NCBI GenBank assembly: GCA_024763185.1
Contig: JANTFY010000005.1
Span: 1 to 25,265, forward strand
Source: Gammaproteobacteria bacterium
GTDB taxonomy: Bacteria; Pseudomonadota; Gammaproteobacteria; GCA-001735895
DNA length: 25,265 nt
Direction of reading: 5' to 3'
The position numbers were made by a program, and so were the translations under genes. Of this stretch, positions 8,360 to 16,330 are shown one piece after another (positions within the stretch are counted from its first letter, which is position 1; every line of letters begins with the position of its first letter). Below the pieces are notes generated by a model. It searched no databases. It had not been told where the DNA came from and worked only from the letters and a program-made list of their open reading frames with translations.

Positions 8360-9907
8360 ATGCCCGGGATTTTCAATAACCGTCTGAAATTAGGCCATAT
8401 CCATTTTTCCATCATCTATACACTGGTGGTTTATGTTGCCTTCAATGTGTTGACGATTAACAAGGTCGTTCAATGGTTTAACACCGACCAGGGTACCGAT
8501 TACGCCGGGCTTTTCGCCTATCTGGTTTTCGGTTACAGCTTTTTTCTGTCGTCTTTTCTGCTGTTCGCGCACCGCAAGATTATCAAGCTGGTGGCATCCT
8601 TGCTGGTCATTTTTAGTGCGGCGGCCACTTATTTTATTGACAAGTACGATATTGCGGTTGATCGTTCGATGATCATGAATACCCTTTATACCGATTCCAC
8701 CGAGGTAACAGGATTGTTGTCGGTATATATGCTGCCTTACGTACTGTTATTGATTGTTGTACCGCTGTTTTTGATTTACAAGGTGGATATACAGTTCAAT
8801 AAAAGCTGGCGCTACCTGCCCGTATCGCTGGCCGTATTGGTACTGTCTCTGGTTATCGGTATTGGCAGTGTGTATTCAAATTACAACAGTATTCATCAGG
8901 CCGGCAATATTTCGCATAAAAGTATTATTTACCAACTGGTGCCGGTCAATGTCATCAGTGGTCTGGGCAGTGCTGCCATCAATAGTTACCAGGACTGGTA
9001 CGAAAAAAATAAAAACCCGATCGTCATTACCGGCAAAGTCGATAAACCCGATAATTTGATCGTGGTACTGGCTATTGGAGAGTCTTCGCGCCAGAAAAAT
9101 TTCTCGCTATACGGCTACAAACGCAAAGACACCAACCCGATTTTGTCCGGGATTGACGGGCTGATCATGCTCAATGGTAAGGCCGAAATTGGCAGCACGT
9201 TGCTCGCGCTGCCGGAAATACTGGAAAAAAACGACATCAAGCTGCCCGCCATTACCTCAAAACTTGGCATCAATACGGCCTGTTATGTCAACTACACCCT
9301 GTATGACAATTGTGCGGAAGTGGGCGAAGTGCGAGTCAGCAATTGTGCTCACGATGGCAAATGTTATGACGAAGACGTGCTGCCATTACTGGAGAAAAAT
9401 CTTGGCAATTACCAGTCGGGCTATGGTTTTGTGGTGTTACATCTGGGTGGCGGCAGTCACGGCCCAACCTATCGTGATCGCTTTCCACCGGAGTTTCAGC
9501 GCTTCAAGCCACAGTGTGAGGATGCCGACGTGGTGAATAAATGTACCCGGGAAGAGCTTTATAATACCTATGACAATACCATCCTCTATGTCGATTATGT
9601 GCTGGGCGAAATCATCGGACGGCTGGATAAATCCGGCCTGCCCTATGTTTTTATCTACGTGTCGGATCATGGCGAATCGCTACTCGAAGATGGGCGAATA
9701 TTTCACGGTATGCCGCCGGGTATGTCGTTACCGCCAGAACAGGCTCAGGTGCCGTTGATTATTAAATCTTCGGTACCCATTCGAATTGATGAACAAGACG
9801 AATACCCGCAAAATGATATTTTTGACAGCGTACTCGAGTTGTTCACGATCCAGTCCGATCAGGTCGACAGTGAGCGCAGTTTCATTCACCGCCAGGAAGC
9901 CGGGTAA
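8360..9907 (+). CDS. eptA: EptA-like lipid A phosphoethanolamine transferase
   Basis: Inner-membrane enzyme with a periplasmic alkaline-phosphatase-fold domain; the family moves phosphoethanolamine from phosphatidylethanolamine to lipid A phosphates and releases diacylglycerol. About five N-terminal membrane helices (to about 175) precede the catalytic domain. Visible zinc and catalytic residues are E241 in GESSR, nucleophile T280 in GST, H367 in GSHGPTY and D436-H437 in SDHGESL. The cysteine motifs CYDED (335-339) and CEDAD...NKCT (386-395) match the EptA/MCR lineage. Around the nucleophile, the usual PCMFS is replaced by PEIL, which marks a divergent branch. Length (515) is slightly below the usual 540. 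It is followed by a PAP2 gene in the same direction after 33 bases. Confidence 0.88.
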   Translation: MPGIFNNRLKLGHIHFSIIYTLVVYVAFNVLTINKVVQWFNTDQGTDYAGLFAYLVFGYSFFLSSFLLFAHRKIIKLVASLLVIFSAAATYFIDKYDIAVDRSMIMNTLYTDSTEVTGLLSVYMLPYVLLLIVVPLFLIYKVDIQFNKSWRYLPVSLAVLVLSLVIGIGSVYSNYNSIHQAGNISHKSIIYQLVPVNVISGLGSAAINSYQDWYEKNKNPIVITGKVDKPDNLIVVLAIGESSRQKNFSLYGYKRKDTNPILSGIDGLIMLNGKAEIGSTLLALPEILEKNDIKLPAITSKLGINTACYVNYTLYDNCAEVGEVRVSNCAHDGKCYDEDVLPLLEKNLGNYQSGYGFVVLHLGGGSHGPTYRDRFPPEFQRFKPQCEDADVVNKCTREELYNTYDNTILYVDYVLGEIIGRLDKSGLPYVFIYVSDHGESLLEDGRIFHGMPPGMSLPPEQAQVPLIIKSSVPIRIDEQDEYPQNDIFDSVLELFTIQSDQVDSERSFIHRQEAG

Positions 9908-9940
9908 AGACTGATCAATCCGTTATCCACCAAGTCGAAG

Positions 9941-10642
9941 GTGTTTTATCGCCTGCTTCAATTGTTGCGACGCAAGGATGTCCTGGCGTTTATGCTTTGC
10001 ATCCTGTTTTTTATGCTCTGGCCGCGCTTTGACCTCTATGTGAGTCATTTCTTTTACGATCCGGGTTTACGCATTTTTATCGGTAAACAGAATGTGTTGG
10101 CTGACGTCATTTACCAGTTGACCAATTTCACCACGCTTGCCTATTTGTCCACTCTGCTGATTTTGCTGGTTGTCGGGCTGGTGAAGAAAAGCGGCAAGCT
10201 GAAAAGCCATAGAAAGGTTTTCATTTACCTGCTTTGTGTCAGCATTGTCGGCCCCGGTCTGCTGGTCAACCTGACCTTTAAAAACAACTGGGAAAGACCA
10301 CGCCCACGCCAGGTTATTGAATTTGGAGGCACTAAATCATTCGAGCCACCACTGGCACCCGCTTTCGAGTGCCAGAAATGTCGCTCTTTTGTCAGTGGTC
10401 ATGCCTCGGTCGGTTTCATGTTTTTCGGATTGGCACTATTATCACGTCAAAGACGCTGGATTTTTGCTGCCGCCATGGCTGGCGCCATTATCGGCATTGT
10501 GCGTATATCACAAGGCGGGCATTTCTTATCCGACGTGATCTTCTCCGGCTGGGTGGTCTGGTTCAGCAGTCGCCTGCTGTACTGGTTATTTTTTGAACAG
10601 CACAAAAAGAACGACCACAACACATCTGCCCCTCAAGGCTAA
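9941..10642 (+). CDS. PAP2-family membrane phosphatase
   Basis: Integral membrane phosphatase of the type-2 phosphatidic acid phosphatase superfamily. It could act on lipid A 1-phosphate (LpxE-like), phosphatidate or undecaprenyl pyrophosphate. All three signature blocks are seen: K114-x6-R121-P122 (KNNWERPRP), S152-G153-H154 (SFVSGHAS, with Val where most have Pro) and R188...H194...D198 (RISQGGHFLSD). Several hydrophobic helices are present in 233 residues. The start is GTG, the first start codon after the in-frame stop of eptA, with only a weak ribosome-binding site. The order eptA then pap2 resembles the mcr-1-pap2 arrangement. Confidence 0.85.
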   Translation: MFYRLLQLLRRKDVLAFMLCILFFMLWPRFDLYVSHFFYDPGLRIFIGKQNVLADVIYQLTNFTTLAYLSTLLILLVVGLVKKSGKLKSHRKVFIYLLCVSIVGPGLLVNLTFKNNWERPRPRQVIEFGGTKSFEPPLAPAFECQKCRSFVSGHASVGFMFFGLALLSRQRRWIFAAAMAGAIIGIVRISQGGHFLSDVIFSGWVVWFSSRLLYWLFFEQHKKNDHNTSAPQG

Positions 10643-10690
10643 AAATTGGATCCTTGATCTGCCTGAAACATCCCTCTTTCTGGCCAAAAT

Positions 10691-10919
10691 TCATTCACCC
10701 TCAACTGGATTTTCTGCTAAACCCGCGCCCTTCCACTGCCTTCCTGACTTTCCGACCTGGTTCAGGCGACACCCCGCCTGGCGGACTACCTTTTGTGGCT
10801 GACTCGCCGAGAACAGCAACTCAAATGGTGACAGTAATTCACCTTTGTTCTTGAGATAAGCCAGAATCTTGTCGATGATCGGCTGATCCTCGATGCTGGC
10901 GATGACCTTGGCTTCTAAT
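10691..10919 (-). pseudogene. IS91-like transposase C-terminal remnant
   Basis: Reading leftward from an in-frame stop near 10920 gives EAKVIASIEDQPIIDKILAY followed by LKNKGELLSPFELLFSASQ, and the frame ends at TGA 10691. The segment VIASIEDxxxIxKILxxL is the characteristic end of IS91-family (Y2) transposases, just after their zinc-finger region. The catalytic N-terminal part is absent, so this is a truncated relic. I recognised it by motif memory only. Confidence 0.6.
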
Positions 10920-11011
10920 ATTCTCTATCTGTAGAGCAGAATGCCTGATGCCTACCTGTGCCAGACACCCCAGACATTAGATGTAACTGCCGGTCACTCC
11001 CACTCTATTCT

Positions 11012-11051
11012 AAATAAGCCATTTTTATCTTTTATATTCAATGACTTATTT
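11012..11051. repeat. AT-rich palindrome, repeat copy B
   Basis: AAATAAGCCATT (11012-11023) and AATGACTTATTT (11040-11051) form a 12-bp inverted repeat with one mismatch and a 16-base loop. The right half and following bases up to about 11075 recur at 1-48 of the window, so it is a dispersed element rather than a one-off hairpin. It is close to the IS91-like remnant, but a direct link cannot be shown. Confidence 0.5.
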
Positions 11052-11459
11052 TTCCCTTAATGGATAACACCATGAAAAACCCCATGCCTAAAATATCCTA
11101 CAAAATGCTCGAAAATATTTCTGATTGAACGCTGATACACAGCGCCTTGGGCCACCTTCCGGGCTTTGACTTCCGGGTGAATGCCCTCCTGCACCTGCCG
11201 ATAATGGTTCACCGCAAACAGGTCGCTGGCGTGGGGATTCACGCCACACCGAGTATACCCATGAGACTTTTGCCCGACTTGTCGGAAACCCCGGACAGTT
11301 TTTCGAAGCCGATCAACACTCATTAGAGTCACACAACATCGCTTTTCCGCTATCGTTTTTCCCTGTGAATATGCATAAGCCCCATTCTTGCTATAGGATT
11401 GCAGAACGTGGTTTCCCGTTAATCACATGTTTGAATTGTATTCCTGGACAATTTTAAGC

Positions 11460-11816
11460 TTATGAACCTGGGTTAGATAAAATCGCCAGTAACCCGATAA
11501 CAACCGCGGCAATTGCCATAACCAGCACCATTCCGGCCGCCATGTCTTTCACCTTGCCAATGGCTGGATGCTGTGCCGGATGAAGATGGTCGGCCAGGGC
11601 TTCGATACCGGAGTTGACCAGTTCGGCCGCCAGCACCAATGCTACAGCGATGATGATAAGCCCCCACCATAAAGGAGGGAGTCCCCACCACACAAAAAAG
11701 ATCACGGCGGCCAACCCCATGCCAACCTGTGCTCTAAAACTGCGTTCTCCCCGCCATGCATGCCGGATTCCGGCAAATGCATTTTTCATCCTTGTTATCA
11801 ATTTTTGATTCTTCAT
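11460..11816 (-). CDS. dgkA: Diacylglycerol kinase DgkA
   Basis: Small trimeric inner-membrane kinase of 118 residues that phosphorylates diacylglycerol to phosphatidic acid; some relatives act on undecaprenol. Residues matching the E. coli active site are present: E24 (GERSFR), E65 and N68 (AELVNS), E72 (IEAL) and K90-D91 (VKDMAAG). There are three hydrophobic helices. The ATG overlaps the stop of the preceding DedA-PAP2-LssY gene by four bases, so the two are coupled. DAG is released by EptA-type transferases and by PAP2 enzymes, so its location opposite eptA-pap2 makes sense as a recycling step. Confidence 0.93.
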   Translation of the reverse strand: MKNQKLITRMKNAFAGIRHAWRGERSFRAQVGMGLAAVIFFVWWGLPPLWWGLIIIAVALVLAAELVNSGIEALADHLHPAQHPAIGKVKDMAAGMVLVMAIAAVVIGLLAILSNPGS

Positions 11817-13960
11817 TGCCGATGCTCTTGTTCACTACAAATCCCTGTTAGGTTCTGTCCCGTAAAATTCAGAATATGCATCCTGCCACTGCTAAAAAAC
11901 GGCATCCCCAGCAGGTAGCTGCCGATCTCAGCCCTAACCAGTTTGACCTCGCAGCTAGCGGGCGGATTCTTCGCCATATGGAATGGCTGGAGTAATCGCT
12001 GAGCAACCGCATCAGTATCCGGTGCAATACGATGCAGCAACCCCCAGTACGTGCCGGTATAACTGCGTGTTACGCCGACATACACCGGCATGCCGTCCAC
12101 AAGCCAGGGCGTCTTCCACAGCCGCAGGGTATCGATAACCCTTTCACCCTCCTCCAAGGCTGCTCGTTCGAAGCCCAGGTCATTAATCCGGCCATTCCAG
12201 AACACAGGTGCCAGGGGGGCATTCACATAGTCCATTCCCAGCCGTAGGAGTTTAAGGAAATTGCCAGGTGCCGGCGGGTCAGCCGGCTGCCATCCCGAAG
12301 CCTCGAGTTGCTGTACCAATGCAGACTCGTCCCGTGTCATCAAGACCAACGACAACGGTTGCGAGGGCGCACCCAGCAGGGTTTCGGTATGTTCGAGTTT
12401 TTTCTGCTGAATGAAGGCCGTCAGTGGCTTGTCCACGGATTCAACGGCAACCGGCGGCGCTGTGAATGTCCGGGGATGCCATTGCACGGCATAAAAGAAG
12501 TACCAGGCGAGTGCTGCGAACACCAGTAGCCATAACTGGCGCCGTTGTTTCGTATCGAGGGCTGTCTGCCAATGGATCCGGTGATCGTGGGTGCCCCATT
12601 CGCTGATGGTGATCGCGATGACCAACCAGCCCGCTCCCACCAGGTAGCCCGCCCACACATCACTCAGGTAATGCACACCGAGCACAATCCGGCTGAGTCC
12701 AATCGCCAGAACCACCAGCAATATCGCCAGCAAGCGGTTGATGCGCGAGCCGAGGTCCGGTGCGGCACGTACCAGCATATAACCAATAAAACCGTAGAAG
12801 CCCACGGCAATCGATGCATGACCGCTGGGGAATGAATAAGACTGCTCTTGCAACACAGCTTCGACAGGCCTTGGGCGATGAAAGGCCATTTTGCTCAGTA
12901 CAGTGAATACTGCCGTGCCGGCTGTCGATACCAACAGGGAAATTGCCAACCATCGCCCCCTGTAGAGCCAAGCCCCTACGAGTGCCAGCAGAATCAGTGG
13001 TCCAACCACTTTGCTAATACCAAGCGCAGTGATCCAGGTGAATACCGGGATCAGTTCGGACGGACGGAAACGTGCCACCAGTTGGGCCAATGCATGATCC
13101 ACCGCCACGATGGGGTCGGAGGTCAGGAAGTCCTCAACGATACCGCCAAAGAGCATGGCGATATACAGCAGGGACATCGACAGCAGGGTCAACGGTAATC
13201 CCGAAAAACGGCTGAGATCGAGTCGCTGACGGATTAACCGCGTCAGGACCGGGTGGCGGCGATTGAATTGTTTCAGAAATGGATTAGCTGCCAGCGCCGT
13301 GGCAACCGAACGGTACAGAGAGTTCAACAGCAGCCAGATCTGTGGTCCCTGGCGGAGTAAAATGTGCTTCACATACCACAGCAACAACCACAGCAGAAGG
13401 ATTGCAAGGAACAGCAGACCGATGCGCGACATCCAGGCCTGGGCAAGCGCCAGCGATTGCCCAAACAGATATCCCCCACCAATCCACTGCAATCCCCAAC
13501 CGATGCCCCCGAGCAGGTTCCAGAATAAAAAAGTCCGCTGGCGCATACCGACAGAGCCGGCGACAAAGGGGGCAATCTCTTTGATGCTGGGGATAAACCG
13601 GCCAAGAAAAACACTCTTGGCACCATTTCGATCAAAGAACTCACGAGCCTGTTCGAAGTGCTCGGGCTTCAGAAACCAGACGCCAGTCTTGAGCCAGCGT
13701 TGCCCATAACGCTTGCCTAACCAGTAGTTGAGATTATCCCCAAGCACCGCACCGGCGATACCAAACCAGAGCACCCCGGCAAAATCGATCTGCCCCGTGG
13801 CGGTCATGGCGCCTAAAAGGAGTAGCAGGGTAGAACCTGGCACCATCAGACCAACCACCAGCGCGGTCTCTGTTAAGGCCAACATAAAGGCCAACCAATA
13901 GGCCAATGAATGGAAATGCTCGATACTGGGTAGTAATGATTGTAAAAGCTGTTCGATCAT
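11813..13960 (-). CDS. DedA-PAP2-LssY fusion membrane protein
   Basis: A 715-residue three-module membrane protein. Residues 1-200 are a DedA/SNARE-associated (VTT) domain with the E31...G37...PG42 signature and FLGRFIPSIKEIAPFVAG (118-135). Residues 260-455 are a PAP2 phosphatase with K357-x6-R364-P365, PSGH (378-381) and SR424...H430...D434, all intact. From about 500 to the end is an LssY-C-type domain containing PLSLVLMTRD, ASGWQPADPP and GMPVYVGVTR. DedA proteins handle lipid (undecaprenyl phosphate) translocation and PAP2 removes phosphate, so the fusion would couple flipping and dephosphorylation; that is inference. It is coupled to dgkA and lies 98 bases downstream of degP. Confidence 0.9.
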   Translation of the reverse strand: MIEQLLQSLLPSIEHFHSLAYWLAFMLALTETALVVGLMVPGSTLLLLLGAMTATGQIDFAGVLWFGIAGAVLGDNLNYWLGKRYGQRWLKTGVWFLKPEHFEQAREFFDRNGAKSVFLGRFIPSIKEIAPFVAGSVGMRQRTFLFWNLLGGIGWGLQWIGGGYLFGQSLALAQAWMSRIGLLFLAILLLWLLLWYVKHILLRQGPQIWLLLNSLYRSVATALAANPFLKQFNRRHPVLTRLIRQRLDLSRFSGLPLTLLSMSLLYIAMLFGGIVEDFLTSDPIVAVDHALAQLVARFRPSELIPVFTWITALGISKVVGPLILLALVGAWLYRGRWLAISLLVSTAGTAVFTVLSKMAFHRPRPVEAVLQEQSYSFPSGHASIAVGFYGFIGYMLVRAAPDLGSRINRLLAILLVVLAIGLSRIVLGVHYLSDVWAGYLVGAGWLVIAITISEWGTHDHRIHWQTALDTKQRRQLWLLVFAALAWYFFYAVQWHPRTFTAPPVAVESVDKPLTAFIQQKKLEHTETLLGAPSQPLSLVLMTRDESALVQQLEASGWQPADPPAPGNFLKLLRLGMDYVNAPLAPVFWNGRINDLGFERAALEEGERVIDTLRLWKTPWLVDGMPVYVGVTRSYTGTYWGLLHRIAPDTDAVAQRLLQPFHMAKNPPASCEVKLVRAEIGSYLLGMPFFSSGRMHILNFTGQNLTGICSEQEHRQ

Positions 13961-13977
13961 CGAATGGGTATCATTCT

Positions 13978-13994
13978 ATTATCATTTTGATAAT
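13978..13994. promoter_or_regulatory. AT-rich palindrome upstream of dedA-PAP2-lssY
   Basis: ATTATCA-TTT-TGATAAT is a perfect 7-bp inverted repeat located 17 bases before the start codon of the fusion gene. It loosely resembles a Fur-type box (NATWAT repeats). On the plus strand it is followed by a T-run, but no plus-strand gene ends there. Operator or 5' hairpin are both possible. Confidence 0.3.
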
Positions 13995-14058
13995 GAATTT
14001 TTTTATCGCTCGCCCTACCAATCCAAAAACATACCACCCTATTTCAATGACCCAGCGC

Positions 14059-15510
14059 CTACCAACGCAACACAATATAATTTTGCATAGCCCCTTTGCG
14101 GATTAACAACAACACGCTTTTCTCGTCGCTGCTTTCCTTAACAGCACGCTTGAATTCGCCAGCACTACTGACCGTCTTGTGGTTTACCTGCACAATGACC
14201 GTTCCCGGGGTAATGCCCGCCAATGCCGCAATAGAGCCGGACTGAACCTGGGTCACCACAACACCTTCCCCCGCTTTCACATCGAACTGCTTCGCCAGCT
14301 GCGGAGTCAGGGTCTGCACCGTTAAACCGATTTCATCCGTGCTCTGTGACGCTCCCTGTGCAGCGAGTTTTTCCTTCGAAAGCTTGCCGATGGTCACCGT
14401 CAACGTCTGGCGTTTGCCATGCCGGAGGATGGTCAACTTTGCCTTACTGTCCGGCGCCGTCAGGGCAACACGATTACGGAAACGACCGACGTCGTTTACG
14501 GCTTCGTCCTGATAGGCGACGATAACATCTCCCTGCTTAAGCCCGGCCTTGGCAGCGGGCGAATCATCAGACACCTGGGCAACGAGTATGCCCGAGCCGG
14601 ATTTGATATCAAACGATGCAGCAAGCTCAGGCGTGAGTTGCTGAATGACAACTCCCAGGTAGCCACGGGTGACCTCACCCTTTTCAATCAACTGATTGGC
14701 AATCACCTTGATCAGATTACTGGGAATGGCAAAACCCACACCCATGCTGCCACCACTACGGCTTAAAATGGCGGTGTTCATGCCCACAACTTCACCATCG
14801 AGGTTGACCAGGGGCCCGCCGGAGTTACCCGGATTAATGGCTGCGTCGGTCTGGATGAAATCCTCATAGTCATTGATGCCGACGCTGGTGCGGCCCTTGG
14901 CGCTGACGACACCGACGGTCAGCGTGTGACTCAGACCAAAGGGGTTACCGATTGCGATCACCCATTCCCCGACCTCCAGCTTTGAGGAATCGGCAAAGCT
15001 GAGCTCGGGAACCCCCTCTGCCTTGACCTCGATAACCGCCACATCGGATTTTGGATCCCGGCCTGTGACTTTTGCATCGAATTCACGTCCATCCTGAAAC
15101 TGCACCCGAATCTTGTCGGCATTCTCCACCACATGGTTATTGGTCAGGATGTAGGTCTTGCTGGAAAACAAACGACTTTTTTCCGAGAATACAAAACCGG
15201 AACCCTGGGCGATTGCGCGCTGCTCGCCTTGCGGTTCCCCGGAGCGCGGTGCTTGGGGAATATTGGGGAACTGATCGCCAAAAAAACGTTTCAAAAAATC
15301 ATCACCGAAAGGCGAAGAAAAGGAGGACATTGCCGGCGACGAGACCTTGCTCTCCACCTGGATAAACACCACTGCCGGCGAGACCTTGCGTGACACCGAT
15401 GCAAACGCCTTACCGGTCTGGCGCAGGCTTTCTACACCACCGTCATCAGCCTGAACAGGCAGCGCTATAGAAATGAATAACACCAATAACAGTGACAAAT
15501 ATTTTTTCAT
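14059..15510 (-). CDS. degP: Periplasmic serine protease DegP/DegQ (HtrA, Do)
   Basis: Exported trypsin-like protease and chaperone that removes misfolded envelope proteins. Residues 1-21 are a clear signal peptide ending VQA. The catalytic triad is H126 (TNNHVV), D156 (KSDVAV) and S230 (NPGNSGGP). Two PDZ domains follow (about 280-370 and 395-480), giving the full Do-type layout in 483 residues. A strong ribosome-binding site (GGGAGA) lies just before the ATG. It is downstream of the stress-like gene at 15616-16125 and upstream of the DedA fusion, all on the minus strand. DegP and DegQ cannot be separated by sequence inspection. Confidence 0.95.
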   Translation of the reverse strand: MKKYLSLLLVLFISIALPVQADDGGVESLRQTGKAFASVSRKVSPAVVFIQVESKVSSPAMSSFSSPFGDDFLKRFFGDQFPNIPQAPRSGEPQGEQRAIAQGSGFVFSEKSRLFSSKTYILTNNHVVENADKIRVQFQDGREFDAKVTGRDPKSDVAVIEVKAEGVPELSFADSSKLEVGEWVIAIGNPFGLSHTLTVGVVSAKGRTSVGINDYEDFIQTDAAINPGNSGGPLVNLDGEVVGMNTAILSRSGGSMGVGFAIPSNLIKVIANQLIEKGEVTRGYLGVVIQQLTPELAASFDIKSGSGILVAQVSDDSPAAKAGLKQGDVIVAYQDEAVNDVGRFRNRVALTAPDSKAKLTILRHGKRQTLTVTIGKLSKEKLAAQGASQSTDEIGLTVQTLTPQLAKQFDVKAGEGVVVTQVQSGSIAALAGITPGTVIVQVNHKTVSSAGEFKRAVKESSDEKSVLLLIRKGAMQNYIVLRW

Positions 15511-15615
15511 AGGTATTCTCCCGTTAAAAAAAAAGTTTGCGAATCCAAGACCCCTGCACGAACAGTGCTACTGTCTTAAATTATAATGATAAACCTAGCG
15601 TATACAGTGCCTGTT

Positions 15616-16125
15616 TCAGGCGCGGTGTACGGTTACCTGCTGTGTCTCGCCATGCAGAACACCGCAGGCCTTTTCCACATCCTGGCTCTCACCCTGAAAA
15701 AGCAACAAAAACTTGTCCGCTTTGATCGCCTGTTCATACTCGTTGATACTTTCCCTCGGCACACCGACAATAAAAAGTGCAGCGCCCGGCAAACTGAACC
15801 CGGCGCCGATCTCAACACCTTCCAGGCCGTGCACCATCATTTTGACGATAGGACCCGCCACGGACAAGGTGCCAAATTCAGGCTCCCAGAAAAAGGCCGA
15901 ACCGGATAGCCTGTGCCACAGGTTGCTCCAGAAGGTATCCTGCCGTCCCAGAAAGTTCATACTATCCCCGACATGAAACATGCCCACCGGGTGGTCCTGA
16001 CCCTGGCAGCCGCTGGCGATAACCGACACCTGCCGGGGGTCGCAACCGACCGTTTGCAATTCTGCAAGGGCCTGCTCAATGGCGGCAGGGTCTGTGTAAA
16101 TCACGATACAACTGTTGGTTGTCAC
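15616..16125 (-). CDS. General-stress-like protein (DUF1269/DUF3341 type)
   Basis: A 169-residue protein starting CIVIYTDPAAIEQALAELQ, then a glycine-rich, partly hydrophobic centre (GPIVKMMVHGLEGVEIG) and LFIVGVPRESINEYEQAIKA near the end. This pattern (ferredoxin-like strand, glycine-rich hairpin, Gly-Val-Pro then YExAI) resembles the DUF1269/general-stress families; the exact family is uncertain and the function unknown. The start is GTG with a strong GGAGGG ribosome-binding site. A perfect 16-bp palindrome of the local Crp/Fnr-type operator lies 91 bases upstream, which suggests membership of that regulon. Confidence 0.7.
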   Translation of the reverse strand: MTTNSCIVIYTDPAAIEQALAELQTVGCDPRQVSVIASGCQGQDHPVGMFHVGDSMNFLGRQDTFWSNLWHRLSGSAFFWEPEFGTLSVAGPIVKMMVHGLEGVEIGAGFSLPGAALFIVGVPRESINEYEQAIKADKFLLLFQGESQDVEKACGVLHGETQQVTVHRA

Positions 16126-16189
16126 TATCGCTTCCCTCCAGGCAGTTCAACCCGGCGAAACATTCTGCGGATTCTCAGTCATGCGGGGC

Positions 16190-16232
16190 AGTGTGGTACA
16201 AGCCTATGGAAATGGCTGTCACTTAAGTGACA
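16190..16232 (-). promoter_or_regulatory. Crp/Fnr-type operator and promoter, stress-like gene
   Basis: TGTCACTTAAGTGACA (16217-16232) is a perfect palindrome with the same outer half-sites as the four operators to the right. Reading leftward, 21 bases separate it from CACACT (16195-16190), a poor -10 match (3 of 6). The operator is strong; the promoter call is weaker. Confidence 0.6.
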
Positions 16233-16330
16233 AACAGAGTTTAGTGAAGAATTACGGATTAACGCAGGGCGAAATTGACCCTGCCATTTTGGAAAACACC
16301 AAGGGTAATATGAAAACATATATCATAGAA

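Larger units (their letters stand above)
10643..11459. other. Degenerate region between convergent units
   Basis: About 800 bases between the PAP2 gene and dgkA, which converge. It holds an IS91-like transposase remnant (10691-10919) and an AT-rich palindrome (11012-11051), both listed separately. The leftward frame at 11057-11332 is open but unrecognised, and a short hairpin CTCTA-TCTG-TAGAG sits just right of the remnant. This looks like scar tissue of past insertions. Confidence 0.5.

Noticed and set aside
8360..10642. eptA-pap2 as an acquired mcr-type resistance cassette
   Set aside because: The order matches mcr-1-pap2, but there is no intact insertion sequence around it, and the protein is divergent from MCR; a resident chromosomal pair is the simpler reading.
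11057..11332. Leftward 91-codon open frame near the palindromic repeat
   Set aside because: Translation is unrecognised and no ribosome-binding site is visible; it could be mobile-element debris but I cannot support a gene call.
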